Below, one piece after another: positions 1 through 12,126 of a stretch of DNA of 64,000 nt. Origin of the DNA: Conoideocrella luteorostrata (Eukaryota; Ascomycota; Sordariomycetes; Hypocreales; Clavicipitaceae); assembly GCA_032433595.1 (NCBI GenBank), contig JASWJB010000141.1, forward strand, positions 39,960 to 103,959, read 5' to 3'. A program made the translations under genes and the position numbers. How positions within the stretch are numbered: position 1 is the stretch's first letter; each line of letters begins with the position of its first letter. Under the pieces are notes generated by a model. That model saw nothing but the letters and a program-made list of their open reading frames with translations. It was not told where the DNA came from and did not search any database.

Positions 1-1683
1 CCGATGAATGCCCTGTAGCTCACCGGTTTTCAGCTTCTTTTGGTTCTTTGAGGCCCGCAAAGATCCCGCAAACGCGCCACTCGCCATCTGGCTCAACGGC
101 GGCCCAGGCGGCTCGTCCATGATGGGCCTTTTGCAAGAAAACGGGCCTTGCTTCATTGACGACGACTCTAAATCTACAATTCATAACCCTTGGAGCTGGA
201 ACAACCATGTCAACATGCTCTATATAGACGAGCCCAACCAAGTCGGTTTCTCGTATGATACGCCCACAAATGCCACCTTGTATCTCACTGGTGAAGAGGG
301 AGGCAAGATCGTGCCTACCGACTTTTCCAAACATCCACCGGAAGCCAACCTCACAACCCGTGTTGGCACCTTTTCCAGCCAAAAGCCGTCTCATACTACC
401 AACAGCACCGAGCAGGCTGGGCACGCCCTGTGGCATTTTGCTCAGACCTTCTTTACCGAGTTCCCCCATTATAAGCCCAACGATGACCGCATCAGTCTGT
501 GGGCCGAGAGTTATGGCGGCCACTATGGGCCCGGATTTATGCGTTTCTTCCAGCAACAGAACGAAAAGATTCGCAATGGCACCATTGATGTGGAGCATGC
601 GCACTACCTTCACCTCGATACTCTGGGCATTGTTAATGGGTATCTCGATGCCGTCATTCAGGAAGAAGCATCCATCATTTTCCCGTACCATAATGTGAGT
701 GTAGCAAGGGGTTCAGCAACAGCAACAGCCCATATCACCTGCTAATAGAGAACTAGACATACGACCTCCAAGCCTTCAATAAAACCGTCTATGATGAGTT
801 GATGCACAACTTCACCCGGTTTGGCGGCTGCCGTGATCAGATAATCCAGTGCCAGAAGGAGCTGAGCAGCTTAGGCAGAAACACCCTCGACATGGCCCGA
901 GACCTCCCCAGTAACCTGTGCCTAAACTTTACAGATTCTTGTAATCTGGCCGGCGAGAGGGCTTTCGAGGGAGCCAACATGGCGCGGTTCGACATTACGC
1001 ACCCCAGTGCCGACGCCTTTCCTCCACCAAATATGCATGGCTACTTGGTCAACGATGACGTCTTGGGTGCCATTGGATCGCCTGTCAATTTCACTTGGGC
1101 GTCCCCTACCGTTGCTAAGAACTTTGTTGGCACTTTGGACGAAATTCACGGTGGTTTCCTGGATGCTGTCGGATATCTTCTTGACTCTGGCGTCAAGGTC
1201 CACATGATGTACGGCGACCGAGACTTTGCATGCAATTGGATTGGTGGTGAAAACGCTTCGCTCGCCATCCCCTACTCACGCGCCAAGGACTTCAAGAAGG
1301 CTGGCTACGTGCCGTTGATTACTTCCACTGGCGAAGGGGGTCTCACTCGGCAGTTCGGCAACTTCAGCTTCACTCGGGTTTACCAGGCCGGCCACGAAAT
1401 ACCCTCGTACCAGCCCGAAGCCGCCTATGAGGTCTTCATGCGAGCGTTGTTTAACCGCGATATTCCTACTGGCAAATTGCCAGTTCACGATGAACTATCC
1501 ACTATCGGGCCGTCCGATACTTGGCACGTCAAGCAGGCTCCTCCCAAAGCGCCCGCTTCCAAGTGCTACGTCTTGATGCCGTCGACGTGTACGGAAGAGG
1601 TATGGGAGAGGGTAGTGGCTGGTAAGGCGACGATCAAGGATTATTTCGTGGTGGATGAGGAGGAGGGCGATGGCGAACTGTAA
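1..1683 (+). CDS. serine carboxypeptidase (peptidase family S10), 5' truncated by window edge
   Basis: Exons run from the window start (an acceptor TAG at 16-18 or CAG near 31-33 may open this exon) to 694, and from 757 to 1683. The intron 695-756 has donor GTGAGT, branch GCTAAT and acceptor TAG and keeps phase 0. Family S10 enzymes release C-terminal residues in the vacuole or outside the cell. The sequence shows the oxyanion-hole motif LNGGPGGSS, the nucleophile motif ESYGG (here [13 protein letters not shown]), a catalytic Asp candidate in [10 protein letters not shown] and the catalytic His in [12 protein letters not shown], so the whole triad is present. Several N-x-S/T sites fit a glycosylated secretory protein. 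The signal peptide and N-terminus lie outside the window. The acidic C-terminal tail (DEEEGDGEL) is ordinary for the family. The exact subtype, vacuolar CPY-like or secreted S1-like, cannot be decided; the substrate is unknown. Confidence 0.93.
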
Positions 1684-2529
1684 TCAGTTTCAGGGAAATA
1701 CAAGATGCACACCAGAATATATGAAAATCTATTACCTAATATAAGAACAATATATAATTCGGGGGCAAATTGACGTTGTGTTGTTGAAGAGCACCCGTAC
1801 CGATGCAGCATAGTACCACTTGACCTTCACGCTTCCGTTTGCAGCAAGGTAGGTGGATGCTCGTGTCTCCATCATAATACAGTAGTATGGGTGCCTCTGC
1901 AGTTGAACCGTACCAGTGTTGAGAAATGGAATTTTGCCCTCAATAGGATTCTATGGTCATGAATTATATAATTCGGACAGGCCATTGGCTTACCACCGCG
2001 AGGCAATTACACCCGACATGTCGCTCTCGAGGACCTGGTGCATTGGGGAGTGGGGCTTTCAGATCTGTGCTCGCCAGACGGCCATCCTGATTCGTCGAAT
2101 GGCCTCCTTTTTTTTCGCTCCAAAGCCAGAACCGGACACTTCCACACATGGGAGCCTCCATAATTATTCCCCCTTATCCTCTGCCATCCCGTGTCTGCAA
2201 TCGCTCCTGCACGGTGTACGGAGAATGGCTGTGGCAATCCCCTGATTCTCACGGCCGCCAACTGTCATTTAGCCTGGCTGTACTCCGTACTCCGTAAACT
2301 TTTCCTTCTTCATCGGTGCATCCCCCTTACCCTTGTAATTCTTTTCCTCAACGCGCTTCTCTTCATTACATTCCCTCGAGCTCGAGCAGAAGACGGCCCG
2401 GCTCACATGGGCTCGCACAGGCATCACTCGTTACACTCGTTTTAGACTCTTCGCTTGTTTCTACTTCCCACCTTGTTTGACCGGGCGGGAATTGAACTCA
2501 TTGCTTGTTTGCAACCGCTACCAACTATT
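1684..2529. other. intergenic region, carboxypeptidase 3' side and GDA1 promoter
   Basis: No gene is supported in this spacer. It holds the AT-rich 3' flank of the carboxypeptidase (ATATATAATTCGG near 1751) and the pyrimidine-rich leader of GDA1. A doubled copy of the dispersed motif TACTCCGTACTCCGTAA lies at 2281-2297, about 235 bp upstream of the GDA1 start. Short open frames here have no recognisable product and no codon bias I can see. Confidence 0.6.
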
Positions 2530-4271
2530 ATGCGAAAACAGTCGGTCTCGCTGCCGACCAAACAAGTTGCTCACGACCCTCACGAAAAACCCGATCGATA
2601 CGGAGACGCCCCCCCGCCTGGTTTATTTTCGAAAATGAAGGAACAGTGGATGTCGCAGTCGCAAAAGACGCGATGGGTCAAGACCATGGCCATCGTCTTT
2701 ACCATCTGCTTGATGTTTTACTGGCTGTCGCCCAGAGGCGTTGAGGTTTACCAAGGGGTCGGTCACAAAACTCCCAGCACTGGCGACAGCAGCGCCAACA
2801 AGTCGAATAACGGAAACGGCCAAGTCCCCTCAGATAATACGTACGGCACCGCGCAGTGCTCCCGGTCGTATTCCAAAGATAAGCCAATCGTCCAGTATGT
2901 CCTCATGATTGATGCTGGTAGCACGGGATCACGAATCCACGTATACAAGTTCAACAACTGCGGCCCAGTACCCGAACTGGAGAAGGAGGAGTTCAAAATG
3001 ACCGAGAAGTCTGTCGGTGGCTTGAGCAAATACGCCGATGACCCTGTCGCCGCCGCGAAGACATTGGATCCCTTGATGGCTGTAGCCATGCAGCATGTCC
3101 CCGAAAAACTCAAAGGATGCAGCCCCGTCGCCGTCAAGGCCACCGCTGGTCTGCGCAAGATTGGTCCTCAAAAGTCCGAGGCCATCCTTAAACAGGTTCG
3201 CGAGCATCTCGAGAAGGACTACCCTTTCCCCGTTGTCTCCAATGAGAAGGGCGGTGTTGCCGTCATGGATGGCGCTGACGAAGGTGTCTACGCCTGGATC
3301 ACGACCAATTACCTCCTGGGCAAGATTGGTGGTCCTGATAAGACCGAGACTGCCGCTGTCTTCGATCTTGGTGGCGGATCTACTCAGATTGTCTTCCAGC
3401 CTACCTTTAAGGCGGCTAAGGATGGGGGCATGCCTCAGAAGCTTGCTGAGGGCGATCACAAGTTCGCGCTCGACTTTGGTGGTCAAAAGTTCGACCTGTA
3501 CCAGCACTCCCACTTAGGATACGGCTTGATGGAAGCCCGCAACGCCATCCACCGGCTTCTGGTAAATGACCTGTCCAAATCTAAGAGCAGCGACAAGACC
3601 TGGGAAACTAAGCCTATCGTGCATCCGTGCATCACTCCCGGCCGCACCCGCGAAATCGAAGTCGAATTCGACAAGGAGACGAAGAAGACGTACAACTTCA
3701 CCGGCCCCGCCGAGCCCTCCGCCTCGCACGCTTCCCAATGCCGCAGCCTCGCCGAGAGAATCCTGCAAAAAGACAAGGACTGTAAGCTTGCTCCTTGCTC
3801 GTTCAACGGTGTCCACCAGCCATCACTGTCCAGGACATTTGCCAAGGAAGACGTTTACATCTTCTCCTACTTCTACGACCGCACTCATCCTCTTGGCATG
3901 CCCGACTCCTTCACCATCCGTGAGCTGCATGACCTTGCCCAGACTGTCTGCAAAGGTAAGCCTGGCTGGGGCACCTTTGACAGCGTTCCCGGTGCTTTGG
4001 AAGAGCTCGAGGGCCGCGAGCAGTACTGCTTGGATCTCAACTTTATGACTGTACTCCTCCATCACGGTTACGACATGCCTGTTGATCGAGAGGTCAAGAT
4101 TGCCAAGAAAATCAAGGGCAACGAGCTGGGCTGGTGCCTTGGCGCCAGGTAAGTTTCTCATATCTCTTGAAGTTTGTTGGCCCCTTTATGTTGTTACTGA
4201 CGAGAAGTTGTAGTCTACCACTGTTGGAAGCTGGCTCTGGTTGGTCGTGCAAGGTCAAGCAAATCTCATAG
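2530..4271 (+). CDS. GDA1: Golgi guanosine-diphosphatase (GDA1/CD39 family)
   Basis: Exons 2530-4148 and 4214-4271 (intron GTAAGT...TAG) give about 558 residues. The enzyme hydrolyses GDP left after mannosylation in the Golgi lumen, so that GMP can exchange for GDP-mannose. A cytoplasmic N-terminus is followed by one hydrophobic segment at about residues 50-66, as in type II Golgi proteins. The apyrase-conserved regions are visible: ACR1 MIDAGSTGSRIHVYKF (about 126-141), ACR2 VKATAGLR (about 202-209), ACR3 GADEGVYAWITTNYLLG (about 248-264) and ACR4 VFDLGGGSTQIVFQ (about 277-290). The open frame would run on to a stop at 4152, but splicing at the AG/GTAAGT adds the conserved C-terminus SLPLLEAGSGWSCK. 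The ATG at 2530 is chosen because the preceding in-frame stretch has no ATG. Confidence 0.95.
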
Positions 4272-4597
4272 AAGAAAGAACTTCTGCTTTCACGATCTTG
4301 ATGCGAAACTTCACACCACAATCAGGTTATATATTATGCTGTTGAGATTGCAAGGATGAGCCAAGACGAAGAAGGATTGTATGATGCTCATGAAACACAA
4401 GACGGAAAACGGCGACACAGGGTTCGTCATGGTCCATGGACGAACAAAAGGGTTGTCTACCTTGTTGCGATCCTGCTAAGGTCAGGCGTTGCCTCGAGAA
4501 AGGGCTTAACGAGGTCGCCTATTGCGAGATGTCTTAAAAGACAGCCAGCGAGTTGAAGAAATTATTATAGAATCGTTTTAATATACTAGGGAACCAA
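4272..4597. other. convergent intergenic region
   Basis: Short spacer between the 3' ends of GDA1 (plus) and the Mg-chelatase-like gene (minus). An open frame at 4356-4556 has no recognisable product. I see nothing else in it. Confidence 0.5.
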
Positions 4598-5739
4598 CTA
4601 GATTGGCGCTGTTACCATGCTTAACACATCATCAACTACTTGTTCAGGTTCCACGTTTTTAAGCAGAGACGCCACCGCTTCCAGATTGCTGCCCCATTGC
4701 ATGCTGCGCTCGTTTTCTGGCGTTGTAATGCGGATCCGGTGCAAATACACCTTCTTAGCAGCGACGCCAACGAGCGCCGGCGTTACATAGTTTAGTTCAT
4801 GGATAGTAGCAAGAGAGCGCATCAACTTCTCAAAGTCCTTCGTGGCAGCGGGTGTAATGCCGTCCTGCACGGCGCGGTGCATGCGAAGAAATGATACGAT
4901 GTTCATCTGATACCGGATCACGTCGATGTCGATTTCAACTTGCTGACTTATAAGTGCGAGATGGCTTATATCCTGTAGAATCGCAGACGCATAAGTATAG
5001 CTGTTTCCACTAATCACAGCGCCTGTGGACTTACGCTCTCAGATATTAATGCCGTCTTGGGAAATGCATCCTCTCGCCTTACTACGCTCTCCATCGATCC
5101 CCTCTCCACATCTTCCTCTTCCTCTTCTATGTTGACAAATCCGTCGTCTGGATCATGCCAATGCGCCAGCGAGAAAAAGTCATTCAGGTGAGGCGTCAGT
5201 CGCGGTCCTCCCCCGGGCGAATCTGCCTCCAGCACGGGTATAAAGATGAATTGTTTGGGTGCCGTTTGCACTGAGGTTCTTGTAAATATGCGCCGCGTGC
5301 GTATTAACTCCAATGCTTGGGTTTGTACGGTTCGTGAGGCGAGGTTGAGGTTCTTGACGAGGATGCAGTTAGCGATTCGGCCGGATGGAGGTGCGGATGT
5401 TGAGAGTCGCGAGCTCTGGCGAGGGCTGTGGACAAAATAGTCTGGACGGCTGAGACTGCCGGGTGATTTGCTTCGGGAGGGCGGAGGAGTTATGAGGATG
5501 GAAGAGGCGAAGTCGTCGAGGGTGGTTGAGGGGGTGCAATTGACGATGGCGTGGGTGAGATTGAAGGTTCTGGATGCGATGAGGGAGAGCTCGTGGATGA
5601 GAGAATCGATTTGAGGGCTGGGGATGGTGAGGATGGGGTGGTCGTGGGTGATCAGGCAGAGGAGGACGGCGAGCCCGACGTCGGACAGGTTGTGGACTTT
5701 GGTGAGGATGGTGTTGAGGAGGGTGGTGGTGCTGGCCAT
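4598..5739 (-). CDS. conserved fungal protein with Mg-chelatase/MCM-type AAA-lid-like C-terminus
   Basis: Two exons on the minus strand, 5739-5035 and 4972-4598. The 62-nt intron (GTAAGT...CTACAG) corrects a frame break and gives about 359 residues. The N-terminal half (about 1-100) begins with HNLSDVGLAVLLCLITHDHP. The middle keeps ILVKNLNLASRTVQTQALEL, which resembles the sensor/arginine-finger part of magnesium-chelatase ATPases. The C-terminal exon (MNIVSFLRMHRAV, GITPAATKDFEKL, YVTPALVGVAAKKVYLHRI) resembles their helical lid. No intact Walker A loop is visible, so ATP hydrolysis is doubtful. I recall similar fungal proteins carrying an automatic Mg-chelatase label; fungi make no chlorophyll, so the true role is unknown. 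Family assignment is moderate, gene structure good. Confidence 0.68.
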
Positions 5740-6441
5740 GGTGGGCGTAAGCTGGGAGGCGTCGAGCTATAAGGGCATTTCGGCGTTGTTGTGTATTGCT
5801 GCAGGCTGAACTTTGTTCTGCGGTATTGCTCGGGCAATATGATAACTATTATGGCCGACGAGGTGATTGATAGCTCGAGGTTGATGTCACAGGCACATTG
5901 TCAAACCGTATCGCCCCACCCTGTTGGCCGCCGGGATGAGATGGGATGGTACGGGTGGGTGCATGGGTGCATGGGTCTCAGATGAAAGAATCACTGTTTG
6001 AGCGCTGGGTCATGCTAGTTAGTGTCTGCTTTGGCGCAGCTCATTGCAGTCAGCCACCTGCCCGCCCGCCTGCCTGCCTGCCTGCCAGACCTAGCTTCCA
6101 GCACCCACGCACTCCTGCACCTAAGCAACCAACACACCAGACCAGACTCCTCTTTCCCGCCGGACCATATTACCGCCCAGCCACAGGGTCTCGTGCCTCG
6201 TGGACGCCCAGCAACTTGATTCCCAACACTTGGCAGCCGTCCAGCCGTCTGTGCCTCCTCCAAAGCGTTCGCAGGACACATAATAGGCAGCCGAATCCCC
6301 GATCTTACTGACGCCTTGCAAGCTCTACCCTCGGAGTGGGCTTCGCAAAAACGCTCTTTCAGTATCACGTCATTGACGTCCACTGCATCGATCTCCGACC
6401 ATACCTACGAACCAAACACCTTAATCCACACATAACTCAAC
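5740..6441. promoter_or_regulatory. divergent promoter region with CCTG tetranucleotide repeat
   Basis: Shared upstream region of the minus-strand Mg-chelatase-like gene and plus-strand YPT7. It contains a run of CCCG/CCTG units at about 6061-6087 and a short GCATGGGT direct repeat near 5960-5978. The ORFs overlapping it are low-complexity Pro/Arg-rich frames, not genes. No TATA box is evident. Confidence 0.45.
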
Positions 6442-7460
6442 ATGTCCTCGCGGAAGAAGGTCCTTCTCAAGGTACAGACAATGCAGCGGGGGGTTGATTC
6501 CTTTCTGCGGTGTCGGGCCGGGCAGGATAAGAGCTACATACTGACGGACTGCAGGTTATCATCCTTGGAGATAGTGGTGTCGGCAAGACGAGCTTGATGA
6601 ATCAATACGTACGACTAGCCGTTTTATTGCCCTTCCCGACAACTGCTTAATCCATGCTGATGGACATTTTTTACGATACAGGTCAAGAAGAAGTTTAGTG
6701 CCAGCTACAAAGCTACCATCGGTGCCGATTTCTTAACGCGAGAGGTCATGGTAGACGACAGACAAGTTACGATGCAGGTAGGCACACTCAGAACGCTGCA
6801 GATGAATAGCGGCAGAAGATATCGTACTGATGGGCGTGCGTGCGTGGCAGCTATGGGATACTGCTGGACAGGAACGATTCCAATCGCTGGGAGTAGCTTT
6901 CTACCGTGGCGCTGATTGCTGTGTCTTGGTCTACGATGTCAACAATTCGAAGAGCTTCGAGGCGCTTGACAGCTGGAGAGACGAATTCTTGATTCAGGCA
7001 TCGCCTCGAGACCCTCCCAACTTTCCATTTGTATGTCGTTCCCTCTTGGAGATGCACACCTGAGGCAAGATACCGGGCAGCAACTAACGACGTCTAGGTT
7101 GTTCTTGGCAACAAGATTGATGTTGAGGAGAGCAAGAGAGTGGTACGACCGGTGTTTTCTCGCCTTGTTAAGATAATAACTGACACGCTGTAGATCTCGA
7201 ACAAGCGCGCCATGACCTTTTGCCAATCCAAGGGAGATATTCCCTACTTTGAGACAAGCGCCAAGGAGGCCATCAACATTGACCAAGCGTTTGAGGGTGA
7301 GTCATGATGAATGAGGCTAGAAAATAGTTGGAGTTCCACGCTGATAAGTGCAGTCATTGCCCGAAATGCTCTCGCCCAGGAAGAGTCTGAGGAGTTCAGC
7401 GGCGAGTTTGATCCCATCAATATCCAGCTCGACAACGACCGTGACGGTTGTGCCTGCTAA
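6442..7460 (+). CDS. YPT7: Rab7-type small GTPase Ypt7
   Basis: Seven exons: 6442-6471, 6555-6608, 6682-6777, 6851-7030, 7098-7142, 7194-7296, 7354-7460, giving about 204 residues. All junctions keep frame with GT...AG introns. Rab7/Ypt7 recruits HOPS and drives homotypic vacuole and late-endosome fusion. Visible motifs are the P-loop GDSGVGKT (residues 15-22), switch [14 protein letters not shown], switch [15 protein letters not shown], guanine specificity NKID and SAK, and a C-terminal CAC prenylation signal. Length equals the family norm. Because of the six introns no single open frame shows the gene; only exon 4 ([10 protein letters not shown]) is long enough to stand out. The assignment to Rab7 rests on the switch regions and the CxC tail. 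Confidence 0.96.
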
Positions 7461-8473
7461 AGGGGGACGTCGACTGACGGTGATGTTGTAATTGAGACTT
7501 TTGTCAAGACGTTTTTGAAACAGCATACCCATGTATGAAGAGGAACTTTGATGTACTGGGGGACCGCCATGGGTTTAGAATACAGAGTGCCAAGTGCTTT
7601 CCTTTTCCCTTATTTTAGGTTTTTACATGGTTCGTCTGCCTTTGAAGTTTGATATCGTTTTGTGTGTCTGGTTGTGTCGAGTTGATTTGCTGACTCTGCC
7701 TCATGTTGATATACTGGTGTAGTTAATGTTGTGTTGGCTTTAGGCTATATATGGTCGTTTCTCCTGCTACCTGTATTGTATAGAGATGGTCGTTGAATAG
7801 ACTGTTCGATAAATCGCGGTAGCGAACGCATAAAACTGTTCCCCGGAGTGGGGGTGTTCATTCGTTCCAGTATCACATCTGTTCCCCCTGTTGAACTAAG
7901 ACTCACGCTGCCTCACTTACTAGAGTCCAATAGTTTAACCTAGAATCGGAACTCAACCGATTATTCATCTTATATCTACTAGGAGCCGAAGGGGATGGTG
8001 AAATATCGGCTTTGTCGGATGTTGCTACTGTCTAGGGTAGAGCAAATCGGACAGTTCCCGGGCTTCGATCCACCTTGGCCGAGGTTTGGAGCGGCACCCT
8101 TGTCACCCCCAGACTACGGAGTAAATTAGGCCGCACACAGCTCATAGTTACATGTTGGATTAGCGGCCTTGACCCCACGGACACAAAGACGGCTCTGGTA
8201 AGCCATCCGAAGCATGAAGTAGCGTAGATTACTGGAACCTCGGCTTCTCGTCTCTACTTAAGTCAAAACGGTGCCTATTCAACGGGCAACCTTTCTGGCA
8301 ACTTTCTCAGATTCCCTTTCCCTCGGATCTTATCTACCCCGAACCCACAGACCAGACACCCCGGGTTTTCTCATTCCACGTTTGATTTACTTTTAATCCA
8401 TTCCATCTATGTGATTGGGTGGCCAATAGATCGAGTCAATACCACTCCGCACGTTTATAACCTTCAGCACGTC
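7461..8473. other. intergenic region YPT7 - acyl-CoA dehydrogenase
   Basis: About 1 kb without a supported gene. It contains the YPT7 3' flank, a copy of the dispersed motif (TACGGAGTA, 8115-8123) and the promoter of the acyl-CoA dehydrogenase gene. A CCAAT box (GGCCAATAG) lies at about 8421-8429, roughly 50 bp before the start codon. Confidence 0.5.
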
Positions 8474-10112
8474 ATGTCGGCTAAGATCCCGGCCGTGGTA
8501 AGTGCCGCTATTGTTCGAATGCGATAGCCGGGACTAATATGAGGCTTTTACTAATTGATGACTTGTTTTAGGTCTCGCATTTGGTGAGCGATGAGGCCAA
8601 AAAAATGATTGATGTGGTGGCTAAATTTGTGGAGGAGGAGTGCATCCCGTAAGCTTGATGATTTTCCCCATCCCTCTTCTCCATTAGCCAGCACTATACA
8701 GTTTCTAGACTTTATTCTATATTAACCATCTTTCAAGGGCTGATACCGTCTTGGAAGCTCAAATTGGCGAAGGCGATAGTCGCTGGGAAAACCACCCTTC
8801 CGTTATCGAAGAGCTCAAGGAAAAGGCCAAGAAGCTCGGAATCTGGAACATGTTCCTTCCCAAGAGCCACTACAAAGAATCACCCGGCTGGTCCAACCTC
8901 GAGTATGGCATCATGGCCGAATGGCTTGGCCGTTCACGTAGTGCCTCCGAGGCATGCAACTGCGCTGCTCCCGACACTGGCAACATGGAAGTCCTGGCCA
9001 AGTACGGCAATGATGCGCAAAAGCAGCAGTGGCTGCGGCCTCTCATGGACGGCAAGATTCGCTCTGCTTTCCTCATGACCGAGCCGCAGGTGGCTTCGTC
9101 GGACGCCACGAACATTGAGATGGATATCAGGCGCGAGGGCAACGAGTATGTGCTGAATGGGCAGAAGTGGTGGTCCAGCGGGGCTGGTGATCCCCGTTGC
9201 AAGATCTACATTGTCATGGGCAAGACGGATAAGAACAACAAGGACCCGTACAGACAGCAGTCGGTTGTGCTGGTGCCCGCTGATACGCCGGGAATTAAGA
9301 TCAACAGGATGCTGAAGGTGTATGGGTACGACGATGCGCCGCATGGACATGGACACTTGACGTTCACAAATGTGAGGGTTCCGGTCAGCAATATGGTTCT
9401 TGGGGAGGGACGAGGCTTTGAGATCATCCAGGGCCGGTTGGGACCGGGCCGCATTCACCACGCTATGCGTTGCATTGGCGCTGTAAGTTGCCCCCCTCTG
9501 TCTTGCCTTACACTTCATTTCTTTCTTTCTTTTTTTTCACGTTCCCATACTGCTTTGATCTTGTTGTCTAATGCAACGGTGGGCTGGTGGCTATTATAGT
9601 CTGAAGTCGCCTTGGACTGGATGCTCGTGCGCGTCAACGATGAGAGCAAAAAGCCGTTTGGCAAGCTCCTCCGCGAGCACGGCGTCATCATCGAATGGAT
9701 TGCCAAGTCGCGTATTGAAATCGACTCTGCGCGCCTGATTGTGCTCAACGCCGCTCACAAGATGGACCTGCTTGGCCCAAAGAGGGCCCTTAAGGAGATT
9801 GCCCAGGCCAAGGTCCTCATCCCCCAGACGGCCTTGACTGTGATTGACCGCGCCATTCAGTCGTATGGTGGTGCCGGTGTGTGCCAGGACACGCCGCTGG
9901 CGAACATGTGGGCGGGCATCCGGACGCTGCGACTGGCCGACGGGCCGGACGAGGTGCATTTGCAGCAGCTGGGCAGGAATGAGAACAAGCGCGGCAGGGA
10001 GACGAAGGAGAAGCACCACAGGCAGCAGGCGAAGACGGCAGAGCTTATGAAGAAGTATGGGACTACGACGGCTCAGCCGGGTGCTAGGATTCGGCATGCG
10101 GCTAAGATTTGA
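8474..10112 (+). CDS. acyl-CoA dehydrogenase, ACAD10/11-like
   Basis: Four exons: 8474-8497, 8572-8648, 8738-9482, 9600-10112; about 452 residues. Intron 2 uses a TTCAAG acceptor, needed to keep frame (P-ADTVLEAQ). The enzyme is an FAD flavoprotein that introduces the 2,3-double bond in acyl-CoA during beta-oxidation. Conserved signatures are [16 protein letters not shown] (FAD/substrate region), [30 protein letters not shown] and the C-terminal [19 protein letters not shown] ending in [10 protein letters not shown]. These match the ACAD10/11 branch found in many fungi, which lacks an obvious mitochondrial presequence and may be peroxisomal. The last residues are AAKI, not a clear PTS1. Acyl-chain preference cannot be read from the sequence. 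Family assignment is firm. Confidence 0.93.
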
Positions 10113-11110
10113 GAGTTGGGAGATGGGGATGAGGTTATTGACGGGGGTAGGACTTGGTACACTTACAAAATGTCTTGAAACACGTGTGCTTGATTGTAAC
10201 TTGGAATGACTGGATGACTGGACAACACGACTCGTGACCATCAATTGTTAGGTAGGCAGCCCTCGTTACGTATATTGTGTGATTTATTATATCTTGTAAT
10301 GGTACTCCGTACAGACCAGTTAGCAACCCTCCCCCCGGTCCGTGGTTTGGTTCAATCCATTGGGCCATAACGTCTGTTGTGCTAAACACACCGCCCTGAA
10401 CGAATCGGGGACACCGGCTCAATCCTTAAAGACAAACAGAGCGATTCCCAGAAATTGCCATGACAATGCGACAGCATCCGCTTGCCCCGTGCGCCTGTGT
10501 TTGTGGCAAAGATACATGCTCTCTCCATTGATTTGTCTCTGCCGCAAGTCGAGGTGCGAGAGGTGGAGGAGAGTTGAGTGCGGCCCCCACCCGGCGCATT
10601 CCCGTGCTGCACCTGCCGAAGCGTATGACTCTTCGCTTCGAAGCCCACATGCAGAAACCCGGTTCCCCCTTCCACCGTTGCCTAGCCAACCGACCAAAAA
10701 AGACGATCCGCTCACTGTCCACGCCTTGTTGCCCCAGACCACAATGCAGCTACTATTAACAAGGAAGCGTGCACCATTTATCATCGCCCATTCTCTTCGA
10801 CTTGTTGCATGAAGTCAATCTTGACTATAACAAGACCCTGGACTAACTATCTGACTCCTCCACCCTCTTCCATTTTGACAACGCATCACAACACGAACGA
10901 GTAAATAAACGAGCTAGTTTAGTTCACACCAACTTGTAAGCAAGCAAGCCCACCAGATGGCCTGGTCCACGATAAAGCAACCCAACGATATTTAGTTGTC
11001 CTGCTGTCCCGGTTGGCTAACCCTCTCTCTCTCTCTCCTGGTTCCCGCCACGCAGAAACATATTCCCACGCTGGTCGTCCGCACTAAGCTGCCTCGAAAC
11101 CTCAACAAAA
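10113..11110. other. intergenic region upstream of Spo12-family gene
   Basis: About 1 kb with no gene I can support. A GTACTCCGTAC motif lies at 10302-10312 in the 3' flank of the acyl-CoA dehydrogenase gene. The overlapping 100-150 aa frames on both strands have no family resemblance. A CT-rich tract at 11022-11040 lies in the probable leader of the next gene. Confidence 0.5.
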
Positions 11111-11609
11111 ATGTCTACCATGGTCCTCGGCGACAAGGACGTCAACGCTCCTGTGGAGCAGCAACAGCAGCAACACCAAGCCGCCAAGGACGTTAAGAGC
11201 ATGGAATACCATCGCCAGGTGTTCCAGTCCAAGATGGCTGCTGAACCGTACGTTTTGCACTCGTCTGCGTCGCCGTACCGGCCCAGAGGCAGTTTATGCG
11301 GAAGCAGCAGCAGCAGCAGGGTAACTGATGCTGTGTATAGGACCAAGCAATATGTTTCTCCGTCGGATAATATCATGAGCCCGTGCACGGCAAAGATCAA
11401 TGCTTTGAGAAATAAGCATGCCAGCAAGTACGTACTGTTTCTGTCGGGAGTATATCTCAAGTGCAATCTCTACCCTTGACGATAATGACTGGTGACTAAC
11501 TGCTGTTTGTTCTCCTTGCAGAGCCAAGCCCAAGTCTCTCTTTGCTCAGACGAGCGTTAAGAAACTCACTGGCGAGAATTCCTTGGGTGCTAGACCTATC
11601 CAGCAATGA
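11111..11609 (+). CDS. Spo12-family mitotic-exit regulator
   Basis: Three exons: 11111-11247, 11341-11427, 11522-11609; 103 residues. In yeasts Spo12 is a small nuclear protein of the FEAR network that helps release Cdc14 phosphatase. The diagnostic motif is YVSPSDNIMSPCTAKINAL, encoded by exon 2, with the SPSDN and SP-T/C-TAK core expected of the Spo12 domain. Two possible CDK phosphorylation sites (SP) lie inside it. The N-terminus has a short polyglutamine stretch (EQQQQQH), and the first intron contains a GCAGCAG run that is not translated. Both introns are needed: AA|GTACGT joined to AG|AGCC restores KAKPKSLFAQ. The family is clear from the motif although the protein is small. Confidence 0.85.
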
Positions 11610-12126
11610 TGGATCGCGTGCGTGGCAGGGGCTGACTCTTTGTATATGAGTTGTTTCTTGGCTTGGTGTTTTATTAGACGCACGTTTTTTTCTTTCTTTC
11701 ACATCATACATCATGAGATATCTGGTATCCTTGGTCTTACGTGCCATTGAGGTGCTATTTTGGGGGGGAGAGGAGCTTGGAGACGACTTGGATTCACGAA
11801 CACCGGCGTTCCGGAAATAAACAGATACACCAACCGCAAAACCGGCTGTCATGACGGGCAGTACAGGGAAATTTGAGTTTACTGTATTACTGCAGCTTGG
11901 CTGCATAATGATATTACTACGCAATGACTTCTGGCGGGGGAACCAAAATTGAATGAACGTCAGAACGGCGGATATGTTAGGATTTTCTTTTGTGTTTTTT
12001 TCTTCTCATTATGGACGAATCAATTCCTTCTCACATGCACTTATTAAACCAGTCCATGGCTACAGCCTCGTTCTGCCATTTACATGCGATGGTATGCTCA
12101 GGTATTGTCAGGATGTTTATTTTGAT
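11610..12126. other. convergent intergenic region
   Basis: Spacer between the 3' ends of the Spo12-family gene and RBG2. It is AT-rich, with poly(T) tracts; open frames on both strands have no recognisable product. Confidence 0.5.

Noticed and set aside
20..691. 223-codon minus-strand frame opposite the carboxypeptidase
   Set aside because: Shadow of the conserved S10 coding strand; no family resemblance.
8030..8100. Possible tRNA fragment (GGGTAGAGC ... GGCTTCGATCC)
   Set aside because: A- and B-box-like strings are too close together to hold an anticodon arm.
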